Positions 43,188-52,368 of a DNA stretch of 64,000 nucleotides are shown piece by piece (within the stretch, counting starts at the first letter, position 1; each line of letters opens with the position of its first letter). A model generated the notes under the pieces. The model saw only the letters and a list, made by a program, of their open reading frames with translations. It was not told the DNA's origin and searched no databases. Source of the DNA: UKL13-3 sp040387195 (GTDB taxonomy: Bacteria > Bacteroidota > Bacteroidia > UKL13-3); NCBI GenBank assembly GCA_040387195.1, contig JAZKEF010000004.1, positions 124,001 through 188,000 on the forward strand, given 5' to 3'. A program made the translations under genes and the position numbers.

Positions 43188-44369
43188 ATGAAAAAAGTGT
43201 TTATCGTTTCTGTAGCCCGCACTCCTGTTGGAACATTTGGTGGTGCGCTTTCAGGGTTTACAGCTACCCAATTGGGCTCGATTGCTATTAAAGGTGCTTT
43301 GCAAAAAGCCAATATCGCTCCTGATGCCGTAAATGAAGTTTATATGGGCTGCGTGTTGCAGGCAGGTTTAGGTCAGGCTCCGGCAACACAAGCAATGATT
43401 TTTGCAGGTATTCCAAATTCGGTGCCTTCAACAACCGTCAATAAAGTATGTGCTTCCGGTTCAAAAGCCGTGATGTTGGGTGCACAAAGCATTATGCTGG
43501 GACAAAACGATGTGGTAGTTGCTGGAGGAATGGAAAGCATGAGCAATGTTCCTTATTATTTAGACAAAGCCCGTAACGGCTACCGTTTGGGACATGGCCA
43601 GATTACAGATGGTTTGGTAAAAGACGGCTTGTGGGATGTATACAGTGACTTCCACATGGGTAACGCAGGTGAACTGTGTGCACGTGAAAAAAATATCAGC
43701 AGGGAAGAACAAGATGCATTTGCAATCGAATCGTATGAAAGAGCTAAAGCTGCTTTTGCAAAAAATGCATTCAACAATGAAATAATTCCGGTAGAAATTC
43801 CGGTACGTGGCAAAGATCCGATTATCTTAAAAGAGGACGAACAATATACCAAGGGGAATCCGGAAAAAATGAAAACGCTAAAACCTGTTTTCGATAAAGC
43901 TGGCAGCATTACAGCTGCCAACGCTTCTCCATTAAGTGACGGAGCTTCGGCATTTGTATTGATGAGTGAAGAAAAAGTGAAAGAACTTGGACTGAAACCT
44001 ATTGCCGAAATTATTGGATTTGCAGATGCCGCTCAGGCTCCAGAGTGGTTTACTACGGCTCCTTCACTGGCTATTCCAAAAGCTTTAAAAATGGCAGGAA
44101 TCGAAGCTAAGGATGTTGACTATTATGAATTGAACGAAGCATTTGCTGTGGTAGGAATCATCAACAACCAATTGTTGGGTCTTGATCCTAAAAAAGTAAA
44201 TGTATACGGAGGAGCTATTGCATTGGGCCATGCACTTGGAAGTAGTGGCTCACGCATTTTGGCTACCCTTACCTCTATCCTTCACAATGAAGGTGGCAAT
44301 ATCGGTGTTACCGGTATTTGCAATGGTGGTGGTGGTGCTTCAGCCATTGTAATCAAAAAAGTAAACTAA
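43188..44369 (+). CDS. Acetyl-CoA C-acetyltransferase (thiolase)
   Basis: Condenses or cleaves acyl-CoA units in fatty-acid or acetoacetyl-CoA metabolism. The active-site Cys near residue 88 is in TTVNKVCASGSKAVM. The C-terminal site has NEAFAVVGI and CNGGGGASAIVI (second Cys), and the GGAIALGHALGSSGSRIL stretch holds the catalytic His. 393 residues from the ATG at 43188; a longer frame to 43080 would add a nonconserved leader and is rejected. Monocistronic with a terminator downstream. Degradative versus biosynthetic use is undecided. Confidence 0.92.
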   Translation: MKKVFIVSVARTPVGTFGGALSGFTATQLGSIAIKGALQKANIAPDAVNEVYMGCVLQAGLGQAPATQAMIFAGIPNSVPSTTVNKVCASGSKAVMLGAQSIMLGQNDVVVAGGMESMSNVPYYLDKARNGYRLGHGQITDGLVKDGLWDVYSDFHMGNAGELCAREKNISREEQDAFAIESYERAKAAFAKNAFNNEIIPVEIPVRGKDPIILKEDEQYTKGNPEKMKTLKPVFDKAGSITAANASPLSDGASAFVLMSEEKVKELGLKPIAEIIGFADAAQAPEWFTTAPSLAIPKALKMAGIEAKDVDYYELNEAFAVVGIINNQLLGLDPKKVNVYGGAIALGHALGSSGSRILATLTSILHNEGGNIGVTGICNGGGGASAIVIKKVN

Positions 44370-44390
44370 AACGGTTTATACCCAATCCTA

Positions 44391-44419
44391 AACGCGGTTC
44401 TCTTCAGGAGGGCCGCGTT
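44391..44419 (+). terminator. Terminator of the thiolase gene
   Basis: AACGCGG (44391-44397) pairs with CCGCGTT (44413-44419) and is followed by a T-run. It lies 22 bases after the stop. Confidence 0.8.
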
Positions 44420-44503
44420 TTTTTATTTTTTAAGATAATAGGGGTTGAGATCAGGCAAGATGTCTAACGGATATAAAAACCATTATTTGATTTTAGATCC
44501 ATT

Positions 44504-45037
44504 ATGAAAAGAACAACATCCACCATCCTATTCGCAGCCTTAATGCTGGCAGCCCTGGTTTCCTGTAAAAAAGAGGATGACTCCAAGGAAACCTCCACAA
44601 CAACTACCACCACATCAAGTCCTTCAACCGGAATCAATCCCCTAACCTTAAAAAATTGCACAGGTAAGGGTGATATTGAAGTGAACAGTGTGAAAGATAC
44701 CATACAGGCAAGAGAAGCTGTAATGGCTCCATTAAAATTATTTGGCATTTACTGTGAAACAGGGTCGGGATCATTAGTGTTGCAGAGTGGCGACTCCAAA
44801 CTTCCGGGTGCCTCCAAAACCTTTACCGTGATGGGTGATTCCGACAAACTTCCGGGTGCTTCCGAAATGGTGCTTCAGTATTATGACGAAATATCGGGAC
44901 ATGATTATTATGCTACTTCCGGAACGGTTTCCTACATTATTTCTTCGACCGAAAAAACAGTGACGTTCACCAATATTATATTTAAGAATGAGGCTGGTAA
45001 TACCAAAACAATAAGCTTTGAGGTAAGGTTGAAATAA
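44504..45037 (+). CDS. Small lipoprotein with Ser/Thr linker (family copy B)
   Basis: The signal peptide ends in a lipobox (AALVSCKKEDDSKE, Cys 21), followed by a Thr/Ser linker of about 16 residues and a beta-rich domain. The C-terminal SGTVSYIISSTEKTVTFTNI aligns with copies at 16893 and 53042. The domain contains an internal repeat SKLPGASKTFTVMG / DKLPGASEMVLQYY. Two Cys (KNCTG, YCETG) may form a disulfide. Function unknown; probably exposed on a membrane surface. It has a terminator directly downstream. Confidence 0.77.
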   Translation: MKRTTSTILFAALMLAALVSCKKEDDSKETSTTTTTTSSPSTGINPLTLKNCTGKGDIEVNSVKDTIQAREAVMAPLKLFGIYCETGSGSLVLQSGDSKLPGASKTFTVMGDSDKLPGASEMVLQYYDEISGHDYYATSGTVSYIISSTEKTVTFTNIIFKNEAGNTKTISFEVRLK

Positions 45038-45056
45038 CAGTGTGCATAGATAATTG

Positions 45057-45092
45057 AAACGGTATGGTGCTCGCATCGTGCCGTTTTTTATT
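45057..45092 (+). terminator. Terminator of lipoprotein copy B
   Basis: AAACGG (45057-45062) and CCGTTT (45081-45086) close a loop with inner GGTGC/GCACC-like pairing potential, followed by TTTTATTTTT. It lies just ahead of the next gene's start (45102). Confidence 0.6.
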
Positions 45093-45101
45093 TTTGTACT
45101 C

Positions 45102-45974
45102 ATGAAATACCTATTTGCGCTTTTGTTAGTCTATTCATTCGGGTGCAAAGCCCAACAACTCGATTCATTAACCCTTGATACGCTGAACGACCTTCAAATC
45201 CGGATGACCGGACTGGGAGAACGCATGATTCTGTCGTATGACGAAAAAGAACGGTTGACCAGCGGGTATCATTTCTTGAAACACATGAACTATGCATTGC
45301 GCGTAAAAGGTTCATATTACTATGGCTTCGACTCGTTGAAGTCGGTTTCTATTGTTTATTCTCCCGATAATGCATTCAGAATTATTACTTGGAACCTGGT
45401 ATTGAACAATGAACGTTTCCACTATTACGGTGTGATTCAACTCAATCCGGTATATGCAAAAAAAATTAAGGACACTACAAATCTGCGCCCCTTCTACCCG
45501 CTCATCGACCGTTCGGAACAAATCAAAAATGTGCTGGATACTACCGTAGACCAGAATTTTTGGTGGGGTGCCACGTATTATAAAATCATTCCTGTTACCT
45601 ACAAAAAACAAACCTATTATACATTGCTCGGCTGGAACGGACACACCGCATTAAGCAATAAAAAAGTTGTTGAGTCGATGTATTTCGAAAACAACAAACC
45701 CGTATTCGGTGCTCCCATTTTCGACCTGCATTATAAAAAACCCATTAAACGGATGGTTTTCGAATTTGCCAACAACGCTACCATGACGCTGAGGTACTCA
45801 GAAAAAAAAGGGTACCTCATATACGAAAGTGTTGTACCGCGTAGGCCACAGGATGAAGGTCACCCCGAAACCTATTTACCGGATGGCAGTTATGATTTCC
45901 TGTTGTTTAATAAAAAAACGGGGTTATGGGAAAAACAACAAGGCATACTGAAAGACTTTGATCTGATGAAATAA
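45102..45974 (+). CDS. Exported protein of unknown function, 290 residues
   Basis: The signal peptide MKYLFALLLVYSFGCKAQQ is followed by a mostly beta protein with many Tyr/Trp. Segments include NFWWGATYYKIIPVTYKKQT, TYYTLLGWNGHTALSNKKVV and YLPDGSYDFLLFNKKTGLWE. The lone Cys in SFGCKAQ could be a lipobox (YSFGC) giving a lipoprotein; the signal also fits type I cleavage after AQ. From memory, proteins of this look are widespread in Bacteroidota without assigned function. The start is ATG 45102, giving the signal peptide. Confidence 0.7.
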   Translation: MKYLFALLLVYSFGCKAQQLDSLTLDTLNDLQIRMTGLGERMILSYDEKERLTSGYHFLKHMNYALRVKGSYYYGFDSLKSVSIVYSPDNAFRIITWNLVLNNERFHYYGVIQLNPVYAKKIKDTTNLRPFYPLIDRSEQIKNVLDTTVDQNFWWGATYYKIIPVTYKKQTYYTLLGWNGHTALSNKKVVESMYFENNKPVFGAPIFDLHYKKPIKRMVFEFANNATMTLRYSEKKGYLIYESVVPRRPQDEGHPETYLPDGSYDFLLFNKKTGLWEKQQGILKDFDLMK

Positions 45975-46074
45975 CGATCTAGTATTATCAAATTATTAAA
46001 TGCAACTTAAACGACCTTTTCTTACTTTGCATTTCAGTCAGTAAAGCCGAATTTGCAACGGAGCATCAAATGAT

Positions 46075-47010
46075 ATGATTCAGTATTTCAAAACCATCAA
46101 AAACAAACTCGAGGAAATTGAAGCCGTAGAAAAAGACTGCTGGATCAATGTAACCAATCCGAGTTCGAAAGAAATTGAATACCTGTCGCAAAAGTTGCTG
46201 GTACCATCCGACTTTTTAATCGACCCACTTGATGTGGATGAAAGCGCACGTACCGAGCAACATAAAAACTGCATGCTCATTGTGCTCCGTATCCCTTTGG
46301 ATCTGGGATGGGAAGAAGAGCTCCCCTTTATTACCATTCCCGTAGGTATTATCTTAAAACGGGACCTCATTATTACGGTATGCAGTAAACCAACCGAAGT
46401 AATTCAAACATTAATCGAAGCCCGTTTACGCAATTTTTACACCGAAAAACGTGAACGCATGGTTATGCAGATTTTCCTGCGCTCCTCCATTTTATATCTA
46501 CGTTACCTCAAAAATATCAATAACAAAGCAGACGAAATTCAACTTACCCTGCACAAAGCAACCCGAAACCGGGAACTGCTGCAGCTCCTCAACTTTGAAA
46601 AAAGCCTCGTATACTTTACCACTTCCTTAAAATCGAATGAGCTCATGATGTACAGGCTGCAACGGTTATCATTACCTGCATTAAAAACAGAACTGGATGA
46701 AGACCTTATTGAGGATGTAACAACCGAAACCAAACAGGCCATTGAAATGGCCAATATATACAGCAATATCCTCGGAAACATGATGGGTGCGCATTCATCC
46801 ATTATTTCCAACAACCTGAATATTACCATTCGGTTTTTAACCTCGGTAACCATCATTTTATCGCTCCCTATTTTAGTTGCGAGGTTATATGGAATGAATG
46901 TGGAGCTTCCATTTGAACATCATCCTCATGCTTTCTGGATTGTGATGGGAATCGCAGTAGGTTTATCCATTATCGGGGTGTTTTATTTCCGTAAGAAGAA
47001 TTTGTTTTAA
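46075..47010 (+). CDS. corA: CorA-family magnesium/divalent cation channel
   Basis: A homopentameric Mg2+ channel in the inner membrane. The C-terminal transmembrane pair carries the selectivity signature YGMNVELPFEHHPHAFW, with TM1 RFLTSVTIILSLPILVARLY and TM2 FWIVMGIAVGLSIIGVFYF. The long N-terminal cytosolic part is alpha/beta with a long stalk helix (about 150-260). The basic tail FRKKNLF is typical. 311 residues, a normal length. Mg2+ is the default substrate; cobalt or nickel cannot be excluded. Confidence 0.93.
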   Translation: MIQYFKTIKNKLEEIEAVEKDCWINVTNPSSKEIEYLSQKLLVPSDFLIDPLDVDESARTEQHKNCMLIVLRIPLDLGWEEELPFITIPVGIILKRDLIITVCSKPTEVIQTLIEARLRNFYTEKRERMVMQIFLRSSILYLRYLKNINNKADEIQLTLHKATRNRELLQLLNFEKSLVYFTTSLKSNELMMYRLQRLSLPALKTELDEDLIEDVTTETKQAIEMANIYSNILGNMMGAHSSIISNNLNITIRFLTSVTIILSLPILVARLYGMNVELPFEHHPHAFWIVMGIAVGLSIIGVFYFRKKNLF

Positions 47011-47067
47011 CAAATGACACGTCAATCGTGTGAGATGTCGTTCGTGATTTGTCGCGGGTGAGGTGTC

Positions 47068-47253
47068 ATCCCTAACGGGATTTTGGAAACCTTTCGCACC
47101 TTCTCGGCCTACCGATGTTTAATCCCTAACGGGATTGGGAAACATCCTACACCTACTCTGCCTAAAAGTGTTTGAGCTGTAAAACCGGTCCTGTCAGGGA
47201 CCCGACATAGGTAACCATGGAACATCCTAGACAACAAAAATCCCTTTAGGGAT
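47068..47253. repeat. Cluster of ATCCCTAACGGGAT palindromes
   Basis: ATCCCTAACGGGAT occurs at 47068-47081 and 47122-47135, and ATCCCTTTAGGGAT at 47240-47253. A looser GGTCCTGTCAGGGACC lies at 47187-47202. Each is a near-perfect palindrome in the gap between corA and the convergent EamA gene, with unlike spacers. This is a known style of dispersed intergenic element in Bacteroidota (from memory), not a CRISPR. Confidence 0.7.
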
Positions 47254-47286
47254 GATACCTTCCGGAAGACTTTGTTTAGCTAACCG

Positions 47287-48240
47287 TTAACGAAACATCA
47301 TTAACAACTCTTCCCTCCAAACCAGCGCAAAAACTCCGGCCACACTGATCACGGCCGCGATTAATGATTTGGCTTCTATCTTTTCCTTGCCTAATATAAA
47401 TGCAGTTAGTATAACGGAAATGGGTAACAGGGAAAAGATTGTTTGTGCCAGCGATACTTCAATTAAAGATGCTGCGTATAATGACATGCTCACACCAATT
47501 ACAGGACCAAATAAGGTTCCGACCAATACCGGTTTCATAATAGTTCGTGAAAAAGCAATGGCTCTAAATTCGACAACAAGATTTGTTTTAAACACCCCTG
47601 CTCCATAAATAATGACTGTTGCACTGAACATCCTGATCCATGTTGCATGTAATGGCATCAGTTTGCCGTAGTCAGCATCCAGCATCAATCCCTTTTTGGC
47701 AAACACCAACCCGAATCCCTGACACAAAGCACCGAGTGTTGCGTATATCAGTCCCTGGGTTAATTGCTGCTGTTGAATGTTATCCTCTCTGGGTTTGCGG
47801 TTGGCCTGAATAAACCAGATAATACCGGATACCGACACCGCAATACCAGTGATCCCCATCAGATTGATGGATTCTCCCAACAAAAAATAACCACCCAACA
47901 ATGCCGCACCCGGTGCAAATGTATTGAACAGACTTGTGCGGCTACTCCCCATAATTTTAAATGCCGTAAATGCAAAATGATCACCGATGCTTAATCCCAC
48001 AACTCCTGAAATACCCAGCCATAACCAATGCGCTGCCAATGGTTTGGTGAACAATGTTACGGGAGAAACATCTCCAATAAAACAGGTAAGTATAGTGAGC
48101 AGGATGGCTGCAAATAACAGCCGTACCCGGTTGATGGATTTAGGAGCATACAAAGTTGAGGCATGCGTAAAGGAAAAAGTTCCTACCGTCCAGCAGAACA
48201 GTGTAATAAATGCTGCTATAAATCCGAATGATACGCTCAT
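47287..48240 (-). CDS. EamA/DMT-family inner-membrane transporter
   Basis: Ten predicted helices with two EamA repeats: the first (about 1-140) contains the SVSFGFIAAFITLFCWTVGT opening and LLGGYFLLGESINLMGITG, the second (about 155-317) contains LSLAQTIFSLLPISVILTAF-like helices and LGKEKIEAKSLIAAVISVAG. The family exports metabolites or drugs; the substrate is not indicated. Its ATG overlaps the stop of the preceding beta-CASP gene by four bases (48237-48240), so expression is coupled. Confidence 0.85.
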   Translation of the reverse strand: MSVSFGFIAAFITLFCWTVGTFSFTHASTLYAPKSINRVRLLFAAILLTILTCFIGDVSPVTLFTKPLAAHWLWLGISGVVGLSIGDHFAFTAFKIMGSSRTSLFNTFAPGAALLGGYFLLGESINLMGITGIAVSVSGIIWFIQANRKPREDNIQQQQLTQGLIYATLGALCQGFGLVFAKKGLMLDADYGKLMPLHATWIRMFSATVIIYGAGVFKTNLVVEFRAIAFSRTIMKPVLVGTLFGPVIGVSMSLYAASLIEVSLAQTIFSLLPISVILTAFILGKEKIEAKSLIAAVISVAGVFALVWREELLMMFR

Positions 48241-49643
48241 CTTAACCTGTATTCATCTGTCATCTCCGGAACCTCAATATTATTTAACCCCATTCCTTCA
48301 AGGGTTTCTTTCATGGCGTTCAGGTTTTTTTCATCACCGTGAACCAAAAATATTTGTTTGATCTGCTGTGGATTACATGCATTGATATAATTCAGAATTT
48401 CTTCTTTCCCCGGATGTGAACTAAATACATCAGTTGATGCAATCTTAGCATAAATAGGATATTCTTTCCCCTTGATGCTGATGCTTCGCTGCCCCTGCAA
48501 CAACCGGTATCCCAATGTTCCTTCTGCACAATATCCTGCAATTAAAATGGTGCTGAACGGATTCTGGATATTGTTTTTTACATGCTCCTGTATACGTCCA
48601 CCCTCAACCATTCCCGCTGCCGAAACGATAATGCACGAATCAGAATAAGCCATAATTTGTTCATGTTCGCTGTAATCGTCAATCCAGTGTAGCCCTTCAA
48701 AATCAAACAGACTTTTATACTCCTTTAAAAACTTCGTTGCATCAGAATTGAGCAACTCGGGATGGTGCTCATACACATGCGTGGTGCGAATGGCCAGCGG
48801 ACTATCTACAAAAACTTTTACATCAGGCAACAAACCTCTTTTAGCCAAACGGTTCAGCACATGTACAATCGATTGTGTTCTTCCTACGCTAAAAGCAGGA
48901 ATGATTAAACGCCCCCTGTGTTTGATAATCGTTTCTTCAATAAACTTCATCAGCTCTTCCTCGGCAGGTAACGTTGCCGTATGAATCCTTCCACCATAGG
49001 TTGTTTCGGTTACCAGGTAGTTTATATCCTTAAACGGAACCGGCACCCTGATTAACTCAGCGTTATTCCGTCCCAAATCACCAGTAAACCCTATACGCTT
49101 CTGCTCTCCATTTTCGGTAACCGTTATCACCACACTGGCTGCTCCTAATAAATGCCCTGCCTCAGTTAACTCAATGCTCACATCTTCACTTATGGAGAAT
49201 GGCTGATTAAAGTGCAACGTCACCATCCGGTCGAGCATCAGCTCTACTTGTCGGTCGAAATAAATAGGTTTGGGAATAAGGTGGCGTTTTTGAATACGTG
49301 CGCGACTCAGTTTACTTTTATATTCCTGTAGCTGGATATTCGCGCTATCAAACAGCAAAAACTTAGTAAGTTCCGATGTTGCCGGAGTACATAAAATTTT
49401 TCCCTGAAACCCCCTGTCTACCAGTGCCGGCAGGTTTCCAGAATGATCTATATGAGCATGGGTTAAAATAACCAGGTCAATATCCTGCGGCCGGAAAGGA
49501 AACTCAAATACGGCCTCATTCAACTCCCGCTTCTGTTCATAGTTCATACCGCAATCCACTAAAATATTATAACCATTATCCAAGGTAAGCATATGCATAC
49601 TTCCTGTTACCTGCTTCGCTGCTCCCCAAAATGTTATTTTCAT
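48237..49643 (-). CDS. Metallo-beta-lactamase / beta-CASP nuclease
   Basis: A zinc-dependent RNase of the CPSF73-like branch (RNA specificity factor). Metal-site motifs are THAHIDHSG near residue 65, the His in EAGHLLGA, the Asp in FTGDLGR and the TETTYGGR Glu. The beta-CASP part has PAFSVGRTQSIVHVL, SAAGMVEGGR and a C-terminal VHGDEKNLNAMKETL. The DVFSSHPGKEEIL segment keeps the His but lacks the Asp usual in SxHxD, replacing it by Gly-Lys. 468 residues. Probable role in RNA processing or decay; DNA is less likely. Coupled to the EamA gene. Confidence 0.88.
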   Translation of the reverse strand: MKITFWGAAKQVTGSMHMLTLDNGYNILVDCGMNYEQKRELNEAVFEFPFRPQDIDLVILTHAHIDHSGNLPALVDRGFQGKILCTPATSELTKFLLFDSANIQLQEYKSKLSRARIQKRHLIPKPIYFDRQVELMLDRMVTLHFNQPFSISEDVSIELTEAGHLLGAASVVITVTENGEQKRIGFTGDLGRNNAELIRVPVPFKDINYLVTETTYGGRIHTATLPAEEELMKFIEETIIKHRGRLIIPAFSVGRTQSIVHVLNRLAKRGLLPDVKVFVDSPLAIRTTHVYEHHPELLNSDATKFLKEYKSLFDFEGLHWIDDYSEHEQIMAYSDSCIIVSAAGMVEGGRIQEHVKNNIQNPFSTILIAGYCAEGTLGYRLLQGQRSISIKGKEYPIYAKIASTDVFSSHPGKEEILNYINACNPQQIKQIFLVHGDEKNLNAMKETLEGMGLNNIEVPEMTDEYRLR

Positions 49644-49719
49644 TGCTGCTGTATCTTGTTTATCATTAATTATTCAGGCAAAAGTCAGGTATTAAACACA
49701 ATATTCATAATTTCGCTTT

Positions 49720-50370
49720 ATGCAGATTCACCTTTTGAATACAAACAACTCTTTGCTGATGCAATATGTAGCCGAGTTGCGTAATACCCAAATTCAAACC
49801 GACCGCTTCCGGTTCCGTAAGAACATTGAACGCATCGGGCAAATCATGGCATACGAAATCAGCAAACACCTGCAGTGGAAAGAGGTTGAAATTACCACTC
49901 CCCTGGGGAAACATGCTTCAAAGCAACTGGCCGAACAACCGGTATTGGCTACTATTCTAAGAGCCGGACTATCCATGCACCATGGAATACTTGATTTTTT
50001 TGACCATGCCGATTGTGCCTTCATTTCGGCATACCGCAAACACCATCCCAACTCTCACAATTTTGATATTGTGGTTGAATACCTTGCCTGCCCGGATATT
50101 GAAGGTAAAACATTACTATTGATTGACCCCATGCTTGCTACAGGGCAATCCATTGAACTTACATACAAGGCCATTTTACAACGTGGCACTCCCAAACATT
50201 TGCACATTGTAAGCTTAATTGGCAGTACCGATGGTGTAAATTATTTGAAAGAGAAATTACCCCATGCTACCTTGTGGCTGGCCGATATGGACGATAAACT
50301 GAATGAAGACGGATATATTATACCGGGATTGGGAGATGCCGGAGACCTTAGTTTTGGTGAAAAAATATAA
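49720..50370 (+). CDS. upp: Uracil phosphoribosyltransferase
   Basis: Makes UMP from uracil and PRPP in pyrimidine salvage. The PRPP-binding loop is LLIDPMLATGQS. ATILRAGLSMHHGILDFF and the C-terminal IIPGLGDAGDLSFG, which binds the uracil, match the family. 216 residues. A possible -7 (TAATTTCG, 49708-49715) lies just before the ATG, leaving almost no leader. Single gene. Confidence 0.94.
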   Translation: MQIHLLNTNNSLLMQYVAELRNTQIQTDRFRFRKNIERIGQIMAYEISKHLQWKEVEITTPLGKHASKQLAEQPVLATILRAGLSMHHGILDFFDHADCAFISAYRKHHPNSHNFDIVVEYLACPDIEGKTLLLIDPMLATGQSIELTYKAILQRGTPKHLHIVSLIGSTDGVNYLKEKLPHATLWLADMDDKLNEDGYIIPGLGDAGDLSFGEKI

Positions 50371-50441
50371 AATAGGATTTGAGTCCCACATCTTTTAGCA
50401 TTTATAGTGAATCAAGGATTGGGTATCGAGATTAATAACGT

Positions 50442-50927
50442 ATGAAAAAATCAGTGATGATTATAATAGGATTGCTGGGAAGTATACATTTCCTGCTTGC
50501 ACAACAAGTGGAACTGGTTGATCGCAACTGGATTGTACGCATGAACCGAAATACCAGCGATACTACTTATGTCATTAACTTCTGGGCAACCTGGTGTAAA
50601 CCTTGTGTTGAAGAAATTCCTCATTTTGAAAAACTGAATTCCACCTACAAACATAAAAAAGTGAAAGTGATTATGGTGAGCTGTGATTTTAAAAAACAGC
50701 TCGAATCCCGGGTAATTCCATTTGTTAAAAACAAAAAGATGGAATCGATGGTTGTGTTTATGAACGAGTCGAATCCCAACAACTGGATAGACAAGGTAGA
50801 CGACACTTTCAGCGGTGCCATTCCTGCAACATTAATTATCAATGGCAGTAAGGGTTTCCGTTATTTCAACGAAGGTGAAATAACGTACGAAATATTAGAC
50901 AATATCGTTAAACCCTTAATTCAATAA
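50442..50927 (+). CDS. TlpA-like thioredoxin-fold protein, exported
   Basis: An exported thioredoxin-like protein. The signal peptide ends at FLLAQQ near residue 22, and the active site is FWATWCKPCVEEIPHF (C52, C55), typical of TlpA/ResA. A cis-Pro in AIPATLIING completes the fold. Probable role in cytochrome or envelope disulfide handling. It lies two bases before the next thioredoxin-fold gene, so the two form an operon. Confidence 0.87.
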   Translation: MKKSVMIIIGLLGSIHFLLAQQVELVDRNWIVRMNRNTSDTTYVINFWATWCKPCVEEIPHFEKLNSTYKHKKVKVIMVSCDFKKQLESRVIPFVKNKKMESMVVFMNESNPNNWIDKVDDTFSGAIPATLIINGSKGFRYFNEGEITYEILDNIVKPLIQ

Positions 50928-50929
50928 CA

Positions 50930-51544
50930 ATGAAAAACATCCTCCTTGCAATTGCAACAACATGCGTAATAATTGCTTCATCCTTTACTACAACCGATGA
51001 GACGGGTTACAAGATTGGTGATATGGCCACCGATTTTAAACTTAAGAATGTAGACGGCAAGATGGTAACCTTAGCCGATTATAAAAAAGCCAAAGGGTAT
51101 ATTGTTATTTTCACCTGTAATCATTGTCCTTTTGCCCAGGCATACGAACAAAGAGTAATTGACCTTCACCATAAATATGCAGCCAAGGGCTACCCAGTAG
51201 TGGCCATCAACCCCAATGATAAAACACGTGCTCCCGAAGACTCTTATGAAAACATGGTCCTTCGTGCCAAGAATAAAAAGTATCCGTTTGTTTACCTCTA
51301 TGATGAAACACAAGAAATTGCCAAGGCATATGGCGCGACCAGAACGCCACATATCTATATTCTCACAAAAACCCAAACAGGTAATAAAGTGGAATACATA
51401 GGAGCCATTGATGATAACAGCGAAGAGCCAAAAGACGTAACAGAAAAGTATGCGGAGAATGCACTCAATGCCTTACTTGCCGGTAAACCCATTATCAAAA
51501 CCAATACCAAGGCTATTGGCTGCACCATTAAATGGAAAAAATAA
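50930..51544 (+). CDS. Redoxin-family thioredoxin-fold protein, exported
   Basis: An AhpC/TSA-Redoxin-type thioredoxin fold. The N-terminal segment MKNILLAIATTCVIIASSFT is a signal peptide. The redox site is FTCNHCPFAQAYEQR (C63, C66), with a CNHC motif unlike the WCxxC of its neighbour. PDDKTRAPEDSYE-like and ATRTPHIYIL segments are typical of the PRX-like2 group. 204 residues. The substrate is unknown. Operon partner of the preceding gene. Confidence 0.87.
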   Translation: MKNILLAIATTCVIIASSFTTTDETGYKIGDMATDFKLKNVDGKMVTLADYKKAKGYIVIFTCNHCPFAQAYEQRVIDLHHKYAAKGYPVVAINPNDKTRAPEDSYENMVLRAKNKKYPFVYLYDETQEIAKAYGATRTPHIYILTKTQTGNKVEYIGAIDDNSEEPKDVTEKYAENALNALLAGKPIIKTNTKAIGCTIKWKK

Positions 51545-51549
51545 GATTA

Positions 51550-52269
51550 TTAGAATAAAAAACCGACCGAAAATCCTCCACGTACACCATAACCACGGAT
51601 ATACATATTGGGAATACCAGATCCAATAACCACATCACTGGTTTTAGCAATTGAATGGTTGGATGTGAGTAGGATTGAGTATACCGGACCTCCAAAAAAA
51701 TCAAGTACCACCCTGTTTTTAAATATAAGCTGTTTTCCCACAATCACGCCAACACCAACCGATTGATAGGTGTAACGTTCGCTTGCACTATAAGAATATA
51801 TCGGGTACGAAGAGAATGTTGAATCTATTGTAACCTCTATATCCCTCGAATATTCATAATACATGTAACGGGCAAAAGGTGCAATATATATACCCGAAAG
51901 CCCTCTGCCATTGAGTACAAAACGATACTCCGGAACAATGGTAAACCCGCGGGTTAATTGATTCTCAACACTTGTATTTTCATACCTGTAACCGTTACCA
52001 ACAGAATTGTTTGTTTGGGTATTATCTGTACTGCCGTATGAGTCAAAGTCCGTATATGTCATGGTAAGCTGAAAACTTGCATCATTGGATAGCCGATGCT
52101 GCCATGCCAGATTCACCGTTCCGTAAAACGGGCTCAGCAAATTAAGCTTAATCGCATCCTGACGTTCAGTCCCTTTAAGCGATTGTTCTACCTTGCTATC
52201 CGTTTCCTGTGCGAATGCTACAGTGACCAGACAACACAATAACAGTAAAACATAATAACGTTGAATCAT
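51550..52269 (-). CDS. DUF3575-type outer-membrane protein, copy 1
   Basis: The signal peptide (MIQRYYVLLLLCCLVTVAFAQ) is followed by a beta-barrel with KLNLLSPFYGTVNLAWQHRL, the family opening. GFTIVPEYRFVLNGRGLSGI, YIAPFARYMYYEYSR and VGVGVIVGKQLIFKNRVVLD are typical barrel strands. The close ends VRGGFSVGFLF, with terminal Phe. About 239 residues. It is similar throughout to the next gene (52369), so the two are tandem paralogues. Function unknown. Confidence 0.78.
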   Translation of the reverse strand: MIQRYYVLLLLCCLVTVAFAQETDSKVEQSLKGTERQDAIKLNLLSPFYGTVNLAWQHRLSNDASFQLTMTYTDFDSYGSTDNTQTNNSVGNGYRYENTSVENQLTRGFTIVPEYRFVLNGRGLSGIYIAPFARYMYYEYSRDIEVTIDSTFSSYPIYSYSASERYTYQSVGVGVIVGKQLIFKNRVVLDFFGGPVYSILLTSNHSIAKTSDVVIGSGIPNMYIRGYGVRGGFSVGFLF

Positions 52270-52368
52270 AAATTGTGAAATGAAAAAGTGAAGGTAACAT
52301 AAAATCGCGAGTACACAATTGAGAGAAACTGTCTATATCGAAACAATGGATTTGAACTGGTACCTGCT

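Noticed and set aside
47068..47253. Possible CRISPR-like array
   Set aside because: Only two identical short palindromes with unequal spacing, no leader and no cas genes.
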